Of a stretch of DNA of 7,752 nucleotides, positions 1 through 5,969 are shown in pieces. The translations under genes were made by a program, and so were the position numbers. The DNA lies in assembly GCA_007131895.1 (NCBI GenBank), contig SLPR01000136.1, forward strand, positions 1 to 7,752, written 5' to 3'. The notes under the pieces are model-generated. The model was not told where the DNA came from, made no database searches, and saw only the letters and a list, made by a program, of their open reading frames with translations. The number at the start of each line of letters is the position of its first letter. Position 1 is the stretch's first letter. The stretch comes from Bacteroidales bacterium. GTDB taxonomy: Bacteria; Bacteroidota; Bacteroidia; Bacteroidales; UBA7960.

Positions 1-47
1 AAGTGTTATCAGGCATAAGTTAATCTTCTGTGTTTTAGGGTACGTTT

Positions 48-171
48 TTATATGAAACTTGCATGAGCACTGCGCACTCAAAAGGAAATGAACCGAACGA
101 AGTGAGCTCACGAACACCAATAATAATAAATGATTGTGAGTAATAAGGTCATCCATGCAAGTTCCATTTAA
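48..171. repeat. Imperfect inverted repeat, MITE-like (18-base arms)
   Basis: Arms at 48-65 and 154-171 are reverse complements at 16 of 18 positions (arm core gaaacttgcatg against catgcaagttcc). The 88-base interior has no ORF and contains the perfect palindrome gtgagctcac. Size and form suit a miniature inverted-repeat element or a large stem-loop. I see no clear target-site duplication at the borders and no second copy in this window, so the mobile-element reading is inference. Confidence 0.35.
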
Positions 172-326
172 CCAACCGAGCTTGAAAAGCGAGGCTCAGC
201 GAAGCTAATTACTTAGATCAATTTTATTCGAATGAAACATCCATGATTAAGCTTAAAACACACACGAGGATGACTATTCAGTAAAAAACCTTTCAATTAG
301 TGTAGGATTAGTATTGTTGGATATTT

Positions 327-345
327 TCCCGCTGAAAAAGCGGGA
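327..345. other. Small GC-rich hairpin
   Basis: A perfect 7-base-pair stem (tcccgct at 327-333 with agcggga at 339-345) closes a gaaaa loop. No U-run follows on either strand, so it is not a typical intrinsic terminator, though it could mark the 3' end of a transcript entering from the left. It stands out in otherwise AT-rich sequence. Confidence 0.45.
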
Positions 346-507
346 CAGGCTATCTGACCATATTAATCAAATAATAAGCAGATGAATAATGAATATTTTT
401 TGATATGACCGATAAAACCTTGAAGGTTCAATGCTGCTTTTGTGTAAAAACTTCCCCAACATTGTAGATTTTGGCTACATCAGAAACCTCCCGGTTGTGC
501 AGATAAG

Positions 508-571
508 AATTAACCAGATTAATTAAAATTCCTTTCAAAGTCGTATCATACAGAATTATAGCTGGTTAATT
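508..571. repeat. 10-bp perfect inverted repeat upstream of the methyltransferase gene
   Basis: The arms aattaaccag (508-517) and ctggttaatt (562-571) are exact reverse complements separated by 44 bases. A second, weaker inner pairing is possible (taaaattc near 524-531 with gaattata near 553-560). It ends about 120 bases before the chosen methyltransferase start. It may be a leader RNA structure, a regulator site or a mobile-element remnant. A 10-bp dyad in AT-rich DNA can also arise by chance. Confidence 0.35.
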
Positions 572-693
572 GTTCTTTGCTGAGCTGCCACCAGGTTTGT
601 TTTTTCGATATTTAATTCCCATTGCTTGCTGGCATAAATTTTTCACCTACCAGATAAGAAAAAGGATTGAATAATTGTATATACCTGAAATTT

Positions 694-1506
694 ATGACAA
701 AAGATAACCTGAAAGAAGTAAAAGCATATTATAACGGACATGTAAAAGACGAAGATCGCAGGCTGGATGAGCACCCTTTCGAGATTCCGGTTACGATGCA
801 CTTTGTCAAAAAGCACCTTACACCCGGAGCTTCTGTTTTCGATGTTGCCTGCGGAACCGGCAGGATGGCCAGTTTGCTGTTGAACAAAGGATATTTTGTG
901 GCTCTGAATGATTTATCAGACAAGAACATTGAACTGGTGCGTGAGCGGCTGGGAACCCATCGCAACCTGATTTTCACTGAGTGTTCTGATGCACTTGAAA
1001 GCAAACGGTGGGAACACAAATCCTGGGACTCTGTTTTTATTCTGGGACCGCTCTATCACATGATAAGCAAAGAAAACCGATTAAAATTGCTGAAGCTGGC
1101 ATATGAAAATCTGAAACCGGGAGGGTTTCTGTTCTCATCTTTCATGACCCGGACAGGTGCAATGGTTTATGGAGTAAAACACAATCCGGAAGGTATTCTT
1201 TACCCCGACGGGGCCAGAAAGCTATGGGAAACAGGAACCGACAAACGTTTTGTTGAAGACACGGAATACTTTACCAATGCATATTTTTCTCATCCTGAAG
1301 AAATAAATCCTCTTTTGGAAAGTGCAGGTTTTCAACCCCTTCATCTTGCCGGAGCAGAAGGGATCTTTGGCGAAAGATTTGAATTGTTTCACAAACTAAA
1401 AGATAATCTGAAAGATGAATGGATACAATTTGTGATAGAGAACTGCGAGGATAATCATTTGGTGCAACAATCAAAACATTTATTGAGCATAGCTCAAAAA
1501 CCCTGA
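694..1506 (+). CDS. Class I SAM-dependent methyltransferase, substrate unknown
   Basis: A 270-residue cytoplasmic enzyme predicted to transfer a methyl group from S-adenosylmethionine to an unidentified small molecule. Visible motifs, numbered from the ATG at 694, are the SAM-binding loop VFDVACGTGRMA (48-59), the acidic post-I region LNDLS (71-75), the GPLYHM motif (118-123) and LKPGG (140-144). The GPLYH signature and the C-terminal end SKHLLSIAQKP are typical of small-molecule methyltransferases in this Rossmann-fold group, and the protein looks full length. The frame stays open upstream to a TTG at 667, but the nine added residues are not family-like and the purine run there abuts the TTG, so the ATG is preferred. 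No close partner gene indicates a substrate. The stop codon lies within a terminator, so the gene is probably monocistronic. Confidence 0.88.
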   Translation: MTKDNLKEVKAYYNGHVKDEDRRLDEHPFEIPVTMHFVKKHLTPGASVFDVACGTGRMASLLLNKGYFVALNDLSDKNIELVRERLGTHRNLIFTECSDALESKRWEHKSWDSVFILGPLYHMISKENRLKLLKLAYENLKPGGFLFSSFMTRTGAMVYGVKHNPEGILYPDGARKLWETGTDKRFVEDTEYFTNAYFSHPEEINPLLESAGFQPLHLAGAEGIFGERFELFHKLKDNLKDEWIQFVIENCEDNHLVQQSKHLLSIAQKP

Positions 1507-1525
1507 TAAATCAGGGTTTGTATTT
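1498..1525 (+). terminator. Intrinsic terminator overlapping the methyltransferase stop codon
   Basis: A perfect 9-base-pair stem (aaaccctga at 1498-1506 with tcagggttt at 1511-1519) closes a taaa loop and is followed by the U-rich tail gtatttta. The last bases of the 5' arm are the TGA stop (1504-1506), so coding and termination signals are superimposed. An A-run before the stem means it could also work on the opposite strand. It separates the methyltransferase from the M50 protease gene. Confidence 0.8.
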
Positions 1526-1575
1526 TATATAACACGAGAGTTTTTTTATCTTTTTGAACAAAAATTTTGATACAT

Positions 1576-1626
1576 AAACAGTCCATGATTATCTGTAAGC
1601 ACACAAGAGAGTGATTATTGAAAAAC
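1576..1626 (+). repeat. Degenerate second copy of the repeat at about 235-290
   Basis: This segment and 235-290 share tccatgatta exactly, then taa, cacaca, gag, tga and tatt blocks in the same order and near-identical spacing, ending in an A-run. The two copies lie in the same orientation on either side of the methyltransferase gene and its flanks, and neither encodes a protein. They could be diverged ends of an inserted segment or related upstream control sequences. The alignment was made by eye and has no statistics. Confidence 0.4.
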
Positions 1627-1695
1627 AATAGCATCATTCAACTTATAAGTTAAATGGTGATGTTCTATTTGACATTTAAAAAAAATATAGAAAAA

Positions 1696-2781
1696 ATGAA
1701 AAGCAAATACTCATTAAATCTTGGAAAACCTTTTGGAATCAAAGTGTCCATCCACTGGACCTTTTTATTGCTTATTGCCTGGATAGTCTTTATCACCATG
1801 AGACAGGGGCTGGAAACTGCACAAATTCTGATGCATGTTCTGTTTGTTCTTGCCCTGTTTGTGTGCGTATTACTTCATGAATTCGGTCATTCACTGGTAG
1901 CCATAAAATTTGGAGGGGAAGTGCACAGCATTATTCTTTTGCCTATTGGTGGCATGGCCAACATCACCAAAATGCCCGAGAAACCCAAAGAAGAATTCCT
2001 GGTTTCCCTGGCAGGCCCCCTGGTAAATATAGTAATAGCAGCAATTTTGGGCCTATACCTGTATTACATTCATCCTGTTTCGTTCGGTGATATGGATTTT
2101 AGCTACATAACACGAGATAATTTCCTGCCGATGTTATTGGCTGCCAATATTTTTATCGTAGTATTTAATCTTATCCCTGCATTCCCCATGGACGGAGGGC
2201 GTTTATTCCGATCGGCCCTCTCTGTGTGGATGAGCCGAATGGAAGCCACCCGCATTGCCAAAAATATCGGGCAGATATTTGCTGTTTTGTTTATTATAGC
2301 CGGTTTGTATATCAATCCATTCCTGGTTATTATCGGTTTTTTCATCTTATTGGGCGCCAAAGGAGAATACGAAATAATGAAATACCAGAATATCCTGGAG
2401 GATCACAAGGTGCAGGACATTATTATTACAGATTATGACGAGCTGGAACCCGAAGATACCCTGGGCGAAGCAGCCAAGCGACTACAACATATTTCCAACC
2501 GGGGTTTTGTTATTAAATCCGGAGGAGAATACAAAGGATTACTCACCCAGAAAGACCTGATTACGGGATTGGAAACCTATGGAAAAGAAGGAAAAATTGA
2601 AGATTCTATGAACAAAAAGATTGAATCGGTAACACCTGATATGGACATATTCGAAGCATTCAAGCATATGCGGAAAAACAAATATGATATAGCTCCGGTA
2701 CTAAAAGATGATGCATTTAAAGGTATTCTTGACATTGACAACATCAATGAGTTTTTCATGATTCGAAAAGCATTGCAGTAA
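1696..2781 (+). CDS. Site-2 protease family (M50) membrane metalloprotease with C-terminal CBS pair
   Basis: A 361-residue polytopic inner-membrane zinc protease that should cut transmembrane segments of unknown substrates. Numbered from the ATG at 1696, the protein opens with the family-typical SLNLGKPFGIKVSIHW (6-21). The zinc motif HEFGH is at 61-65 within a hydrophobic segment. The second metal-ligand motif, NLIPAFPMDGGR (158-169), supplies the aspartate D166. Hydrophobic helices lie roughly at 20-36, 45-62, 104-122, 143-162 and 191-220. Two CBS repeats follow (about 238-292 and 301-355), a cytosolic module that often binds adenosyl nucleotides and may gate activity. This is the FtsH-independent M50B S2P/CBS architecture, not RseP, because there is no PDZ domain. 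The frame extends back to an ATG at 1654, but those 14 residues are low-complexity and unlike the family, so 1696 is preferred. There is no Shine-Dalgarno sequence. Confidence 0.95.
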   Translation: MKSKYSLNLGKPFGIKVSIHWTFLLLIAWIVFITMRQGLETAQILMHVLFVLALFVCVLLHEFGHSLVAIKFGGEVHSIILLPIGGMANITKMPEKPKEEFLVSLAGPLVNIVIAAILGLYLYYIHPVSFGDMDFSYITRDNFLPMLLAANIFIVVFNLIPAFPMDGGRLFRSALSVWMSRMEATRIAKNIGQIFAVLFIIAGLYINPFLVIIGFFILLGAKGEYEIMKYQNILEDHKVQDIIITDYDELEPEDTLGEAAKRLQHISNRGFVIKSGGEYKGLLTQKDLITGLETYGKEGKIEDSMNKKIESVTPDMDIFEAFKHMRKNKYDIAPVLKDDAFKGILDIDNINEFFMIRKALQ

Positions 2782-2877
2782 ATATCAATCTTTGGGCTAA
2801 TTGGATTAACAATCAGGTTTTATGAAAAGAATAACCGAACATATTAATTCTATTTATATTTGTTGACAAAATGCAGG
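2782..2877. other. Spacer between convergent genes
   Basis: This 96-base AT-rich spacer lies between the M50 stop and the stop of the MgtC-like gene on the other strand. I looked for a shared bidirectional terminator and found only short weak stems (for example ggttttat...ataacc near 2816-2836), none followed by a convincing U-run. Confidence 0.5.
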
Positions 2878-3339
2878 TTAGCCTTCCCTTTTTTTAAACC
2901 AGGTATGGGCAAGCAACAAATTAATAAAAAGCACGAAAAATGTAACACCAACAGCAAGGATGTATTGTTTTAAAGCGACAGATATCCCAATGCCAGCTGA
3001 GAAGAGAATGGTTGCCGAAGAAGTAAGATACTTAACCCTTTGCTCTTTACGGGTATGCAACACCATTCCGGCTCCAATAAAGCTAATACCCAAAACTATT
3101 GCCTGAATAATCCGGATAGGATCGGTGGTGATATATGAGCCCAATCCTAGTTCAGAAAAATGGATTACCATGCTTTCTCCCAATATCACAAACAGGCATA
3201 CCGCTCCACCCACCAGCATGTTGGTGCGCAATCCGGCCGGTTTTCTTGCAATACCCCTTTCAAAGCCAACAATTCCGGTTAACACAGATGCTAAAATCAC
3301 GTGCACAAGAAAAATCAGCTCGTCCTCTATTGTATGCAT
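2878..3339 (-). CDS. MgtC/SapB family inner-membrane protein, short form
   Basis: A 153-residue membrane protein of the MgtC/SapB family. The conserved blocks are all present: GFERGIARKPAGLRTNMLV (25-43), DPIRI followed by FIGAGMVL (73-77 and 87-94), and LTSSAT...AGIGISVAL (105-123). Hydrophobic segments lie near 8-25, 41-57, 77-94, 107-123 and 126-145, consistent with about five membrane spans and a basic end (WFKKREG). Salmonella MgtC is about 230 residues with a cytosolic C-terminal domain, so this is the short SapB-like form without that domain. In pathogens MgtC aids growth in low magnesium and restrains F1Fo ATP synthase. In a bacterium like this one the role is unknown, so I give no gene symbol. 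It converges with the M50 gene and diverges from polX. The upstream strand is very AT-rich without a Shine-Dalgarno sequence. Confidence 0.93.
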   Translation of the reverse strand: MHTIEDELIFLVHVILASVLTGIVGFERGIARKPAGLRTNMLVGGAVCLFVILGESMVIHFSELGLGSYITTDPIRIIQAIVLGISFIGAGMVLHTRKEQRVKYLTSSATILFSAGIGISVALKQYILAVGVTFFVLFINLLLAHTWFKKREG

Positions 3340-3435
3340 TGAAAATAATTTAATTTAATATATGGGCTGTTTTGCTTTCATATTAAAAAGTTAACAAATT
3401 CGTGATTGTTTCTTAGGTGTTGCCATTTTTCACCA

Positions 3436-3454
3436 TTGTGTAAAAGCCTCCCCA
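3436..3454 (+). repeat. Second copy of a 19-base dispersed repeat (also at 440-458)
   Basis: The 19-mer matches 440-458 at 17 of 19 positions in the same orientation; the shared consensus is ttgtgtaaaaRcYtcccca. Both copies are intergenic and are followed by a dyad (463-479 and 3473-3500 respectively). This could be a mobile-element end or a chance resemblance; only two copies are visible. Confidence 0.4.
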
Positions 3455-3472
3455 CTCTTATAAATTACTGTA

Positions 3473-3500
3473 TGCAATTGGCTTTATTGCCTGAATTGCA
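3473..3500. other. Bulged hairpin in the divergent region
   Basis: The arms tgcaatt (3473-3479) and aattgca (3494-3500) pair perfectly, and inside them ggc (3480-3482) pairs with gcc (3489-3491), leaving a 2-base bulge and a tttatt loop. Ten base pairs in 28 bases is a strong local dyad. With no U-run and a location between divergent genes, an operator or element end is likelier than a terminator. Confidence 0.4.
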
Positions 3501-3622
3501 ACAAACGTACACTGAGTCAACAGCAAAGGTAAAACCCTGAATTCAAAAAGCGTTACTTGTTATAAATCATCCCTTTGGAATAGCGTTTGAAATTCATATT
3601 CTCAAAGTTAAAAATTTCTGGC

Positions 3623-3655
3623 TTTGCATACATGTTTTACCCAATCACAATTTTG
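3623..3655 (+). promoter_or_regulatory. Candidate Bacteroidota-type promoter for polX
   Basis: TTTG at 3623-3626 is followed after 21 bases by caattttg (3648-3655), which matches the Bacteroidota -7 element TAnnTTTG at all fixed positions except the first. It would start a transcript near 3662, leaving a leader of about 70 bases before the polX ATG. Such a start would also exclude the longer TTG-initiated frame. This is motif matching only; AT-rich DNA gives false hits. Confidence 0.28.
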
Positions 3656-3733
3656 AGAAATAGAATGGCAAATCATTGTCTAAGGGATTACCAAAATTCT
3701 GCCAAAGGCTATCAACTAAACAATACAAATAAA

Positions 3734-5452
3734 ATGCCTGTACATAACAAAGAAATAGCTGATATATTAAATGAAGTTGCCGATTATCTGGAAATAAAAG
3801 GTAAGAATGAATATCGCATAAACTCTTATCGAAATGCTGCCCGCACGATATTGGGTTTATCTGAAAGTATTTCGAAGATGGCCGAAGATGAAAAGGACAT
3901 CCAATCTCTTTCTGATATAGGCGAAAGCATGGCTAAAAAGATTGCCGAAATTGCCCGAACCGGCAAGTTAAAGCAGTTGGAAAAGTTAAAAAAACAATTT
4001 CCCGGATCGCTCAGAGACATCATGAAGCTTGAGCAATTGGGGCCTCAGCGTACAAAGATTCTTTATGAAGAATTAAATATTGAATCTGTTGAAGAATTAA
4101 AAAAAGCCGCCACAGAAGGAAAAATTAAGAAGCTGGAAGGGTTTGGAGAAAAAACTACCCAAAATATTCTCAAAGAGATAAAGCAATTTTCCTATAAGGG
4201 TGGCTCTCAAAGGTTTAAGCTTCATGAAGCAGAGGAGATAATTCAACCCATGTTGAGATATCTGGAAAAAGAGATCGATGATATTACCATTGCAGGCAGT
4301 TACCGCCGCATGAAGGAAACAGTGGGAGATATTGATTTAGTAGGTGCTGGCAAAGATGCGCAAAAAGCCATGGAGCATTTTGTAAAATACGATGAAGTGC
4401 AGGATGTGCTGTCTCATGGTGAATCCCGATCATCGGTGCGACTAAGAGCCGGCCTGCAGGTTGATATTCGCCTTGTAAAGAAAAAATCACTGGGCGCAGC
4501 AAAGTTGTATTTTACCGGCTCTAAAGTCCATACGGTAGCCTTAAGAAAAATGGCAAAAGAAAATAATTATAAAGTCAACGAATATGGCATTTATAAAGGG
4601 AAAAAAAGACTGGCCGGGAAAACAGAAAAAGAAATGTATGAAAAGCTTGGACTTCAATATATCAAACCGGAGCTCAGAGAAAACATGGGTGAAATTGAAG
4701 CAGCACAGAAAGATAAGCTACCCGGATTGCTGAAATTAAAAAATATAAAAGGCGACCTGCATACTCATACCCATGCTACGGATGGAAAAAATTCATTGAA
4801 AGAAATGGCTGAAGCCGCCAGGGAAAAAGGGTATAGTTATTTTGCTGTTACCGAACACTCTAAAAAAGTATCCATGGCGGGTGGGCTGGATGAAAAAGAA
4901 CTGGAAAAGCAGATCAGGGAAATTGATGAATTAAATAAAAAAATGAAAAATTTTAAAATCATCAAAGGGATAGAAGTTGACATCCTTGAAGATGGAACTT
5001 TGGATTTGCCTGATGATATTTTAAAAGAACTGGACCTTGTAATTTGTGCCATTCATTACAATATGAAATTATCCAAAAAGAAGCAAACAAGGCGGATTTT
5101 GAAAGCTATGGAAAACCCTTATTTTAATATTCTTGCACACCCCACCGGGCGCATGATCAATAAGAGAAGCGGATACGATATGGATATGGATGAAGTGATG
5201 AAAGAAGCCGCTGACCATGGTTGCTATTTAGAAATCAACAGCAACCCCGACCGTATTGACTTAAATGATAAGCATATAAGAAAAGCAAGGGAAAAAGGCG
5301 TTAAACTGGCAATATCAACTGATGCGCATTCCATCGGCAATCTCGAATACATAAAATATGGGGTTGCCCAGGCACGCAGAGGCTGGCTTGGCAAAGACGA
5401 TATTATCAATACCCGCTCCTGGAAAGACCTGAAAGAATTGTTGAAAAGATAA
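3734..5452 (+). CDS. polX: DNA polymerase/3'-5' exonuclease PolX
   Basis: A 572-residue family X DNA polymerase fused to a PHP nuclease domain, acting in gap-filling DNA repair in the cytoplasm. Numbered from the ATG at 3734: an N-terminal helix-hairpin-helix region (about 4-150, with SLSDIGESMAKKI and LEGFGEKT); the polymerase domain (about 160-315) with GSYRRMKETVGDIDLV carrying catalytic D199 and D201, and the third aspartate D244 in VDIRLV; the nucleotide-pocket stretch YFTGSKVHT (259-267) and NEYGIY (282-287); and the PHP domain (about 338-572) with DLHTHTHATDG (341-351), EHS (374-376), E414, H441, AHPTGR (468-473) and STDAHS (528-533). All active-site residues of both domains appear present. 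Length matches Bacillus PolX (about 570). The frame remains open back to a TTG at 3587, but the 49 extra residues are unlike the family, so MPVHNKEIAD is taken as the N terminus. Confidence 0.96.
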   Translation: MPVHNKEIADILNEVADYLEIKGKNEYRINSYRNAARTILGLSESISKMAEDEKDIQSLSDIGESMAKKIAEIARTGKLKQLEKLKKQFPGSLRDIMKLEQLGPQRTKILYEELNIESVEELKKAATEGKIKKLEGFGEKTTQNILKEIKQFSYKGGSQRFKLHEAEEIIQPMLRYLEKEIDDITIAGSYRRMKETVGDIDLVGAGKDAQKAMEHFVKYDEVQDVLSHGESRSSVRLRAGLQVDIRLVKKKSLGAAKLYFTGSKVHTVALRKMAKENNYKVNEYGIYKGKKRLAGKTEKEMYEKLGLQYIKPELRENMGEIEAAQKDKLPGLLKLKNIKGDLHTHTHATDGKNSLKEMAEAAREKGYSYFAVTEHSKKVSMAGGLDEKELEKQIREIDELNKKMKNFKIIKGIEVDILEDGTLDLPDDILKELDLVICAIHYNMKLSKKKQTRRILKAMENPYFNILAHPTGRMINKRSGYDMDMDEVMKEAADHGCYLEINSNPDRIDLNDKHIRKAREKGVKLAISTDAHSIGNLEYIKYGVAQARRGWLGKDDIINTRSWKDLKELLKR

Positions 5453-5543
5453 TTACCCAGGTAACCAGACATTTAAGATGGCTTTATAGTAACCAACGGG
5501 TCATTATATTTTGCTGTGATATGAGGAATCTGGAAAGAACATT

Positions 5544-5606
5544 CTGGGGAATTGAAAGGTGGTGTTGGGTAAATTTCTGAATAGCCCTGAGGAAAATATT
5601 CCCCAG
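5544..5606. repeat. Inverted repeat with TGGGGAAT ends, possible element remnant
   Basis: The arms ctggggaat (5544-5552) and attccccag (5598-5606) are exact reverse complements bounding a 63-base segment. Inside, two similar units run head to tail (tggggaattgaaagg and ttgggtaaatttctg). TGGGGAA-rich noncoding ends recall those I associate with some Bacteroidota IS21-family elements, but that is memory-based inference and no transposase is nearby. Confidence 0.3.
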
Positions 5607-5608
5607 TC

Positions 5609-5629
5609 AAATCAAAATCTATTTGATTT
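5609..5629 (+). terminator. Weak candidate terminator or hairpin downstream of polX
   Basis: The stem aaatcaaa (5609-5616) with tttgattt (5622-5629) closes a 5-base loop, and ttatttga follows. The stem has only two G-C or C-G pairs and lies about 157 bases past the polX stop, so intrinsic termination here would be weak. Confidence 0.25.
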
Positions 5630-5742
5630 TATTTGATGATTGTTCCAATTATTTTTCCCCAATCGTTAAATTCAATTAATCTATTTTTTACATAAAACCA
5701 CAAATGTAAGGTTTGACAGAAATTACCAAAAGGGAAATTTTT

Positions 5743-5800
5743 CCTGTAAAAATTAATTGCAATATATGATTATAAAAAACTACTGCAATTAAGTTTCAGG
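5743..5800. repeat. Inverted repeat upstream of htrA
   Basis: The inner arms ttaattgca (5753-5761) and tgcaattaa (5784-5792) are perfect reverse complements with 22 bases between them. Outer bases cctg (5743-5746) and cagg (5797-5800) also pair across a small internal loop, giving 13 pairs in 58 bases. No U-run follows. It is a candidate regulator site or element remnant; chance is possible in such AT-rich sequence. Confidence 0.33.
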
Positions 5801-5874
5801 CAGAATTTTGGCACAAATTTTCCACCTGAAAACGATCAACGCACATGAGTTCAGACATGTAAAAAAACTAATGC

Positions 5875-5909
5875 TAATGCATGATAAGGGGTTTTTATTC
5901 ATGCTGTTA
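5875..5909. promoter_or_regulatory. Imperfect dyad close to the htrA start
   Basis: taatgcatgataa (5875-5887) and ttattcatgctgtta (5895-5909) form a bulged dyad with the core gcatga/tcatgc and a short G-rich loop. It sits about 60 bases before the htrA start, where an operator or promoter-proximal control site would be expected. The function is a guess from position. Confidence 0.25.
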
Positions 5910-5956
5910 ATGTGTTTTATTTACTATAGTAGAATTAATACATAATTTAAAATTAC

Positions 5957-5962
5957 AGGAGG
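5957..5962 (+). promoter_or_regulatory. Perfect Shine-Dalgarno sequence of htrA
   Basis: AGGAGG at 5957-5962 lies 7 bases before the ATG at 5970, which fixes the start codon. The other genes here have no such site, as is usual in Bacteroidota, so this start is unusual for the window and suggests efficient initiation. Confidence 0.75.
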
Positions 5963-5969
5963 AATATAA

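Larger units (their letters stand above)
1..693. other. Left intergenic region rich in inverted repeats, no convincing gene
   Basis: I find no open frame on either strand with protein-like character. The stretch instead contains dyads and repeats. There is a long imperfect inverted repeat at 48-171, a 10-base palindrome gtgagctcac at 102-111, and GCGAAGC-like repeats around 179-206. A compact hairpin lies at 327-345, one copy of a TTGTGTAAAA...TCCCCA repeat at 440-458, and a 10-base perfect inverted repeat at 508-571. The 10-mer cagataagaa occurs at 500-509 and again at 652-661. A degenerate repeat at about 235-290 recurs downstream of the next gene. It could be a graveyard of small mobile-element ends, or it could contain the leader of the methyltransferase gene; the sequence alone does not decide. 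Confidence 0.6.
3340..3733. other. Divergent intergenic region between the MgtC-like gene and polX
   Basis: This 394-base AT-rich region must contain the promoters of both divergent genes. Features seen are the repeat TTGTGTAAAA...TCCCCA at 3436-3454, a bulged hairpin at 3473-3500 and a Bacteroidota-like promoter candidate for polX at 3623-3655. The polX frame is open from a TTG at 3587, but the sequence encoded between 3587 and 3733 does not resemble the family. No good promoter was recognised for the minus-strand gene. Confidence 0.6.
5453..5969. other. Long intergenic region between polX and htrA with several dyads
   Basis: This 517-base AT-rich spacer has no credible gene on either strand. 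It contains a TGGGGAAT/ATTCCCCA dyad at 5544-5606, an adjacent AT-only-armed hairpin at 5609-5629 (weak candidate polX terminator), another TTCCCCA near 5655-5661, a 9-bp inverted repeat with outer pairing at 5743-5800, and an imperfect dyad at 5875-5909 near the htrA start. The htrA promoter must lie here, but no clear consensus was recognised. Confidence 0.6.

Noticed and set aside
667..693. TTG start for the methyltransferase
   Set aside because: AAAGGA directly abuts the TTG without proper spacing, and the ATG at 694 gives a typical N terminus for the family.
1654..1695. 14-residue N-terminal extension of the M50 protease
   Set aside because: The family N terminus begins at the ATG at 1696; the extra residues are low-complexity and there is no Shine-Dalgarno support.
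2855..2862. TATATTTG, a perfect match to the Bacteroidota TAnnTTTG promoter element on the plus strand
   Set aside because: There is no TTTG at the expected upstream distance and no plus-strand gene follows until polX, about 870 bases on.
3587..3733. 49-residue N-terminal extension of PolX from a TTG start
   Set aside because: The added sequence is unlike PolX, the ATG at 3734 gives the normal family length and N terminus, and a promoter-like element overlaps the extension.
5925..5930. TATAGT as an E. coli-like -10 box for htrA
   Set aside because: There is no matching -35 hexamer at the right spacing, and this promoter class is atypical for the inferred phylum.
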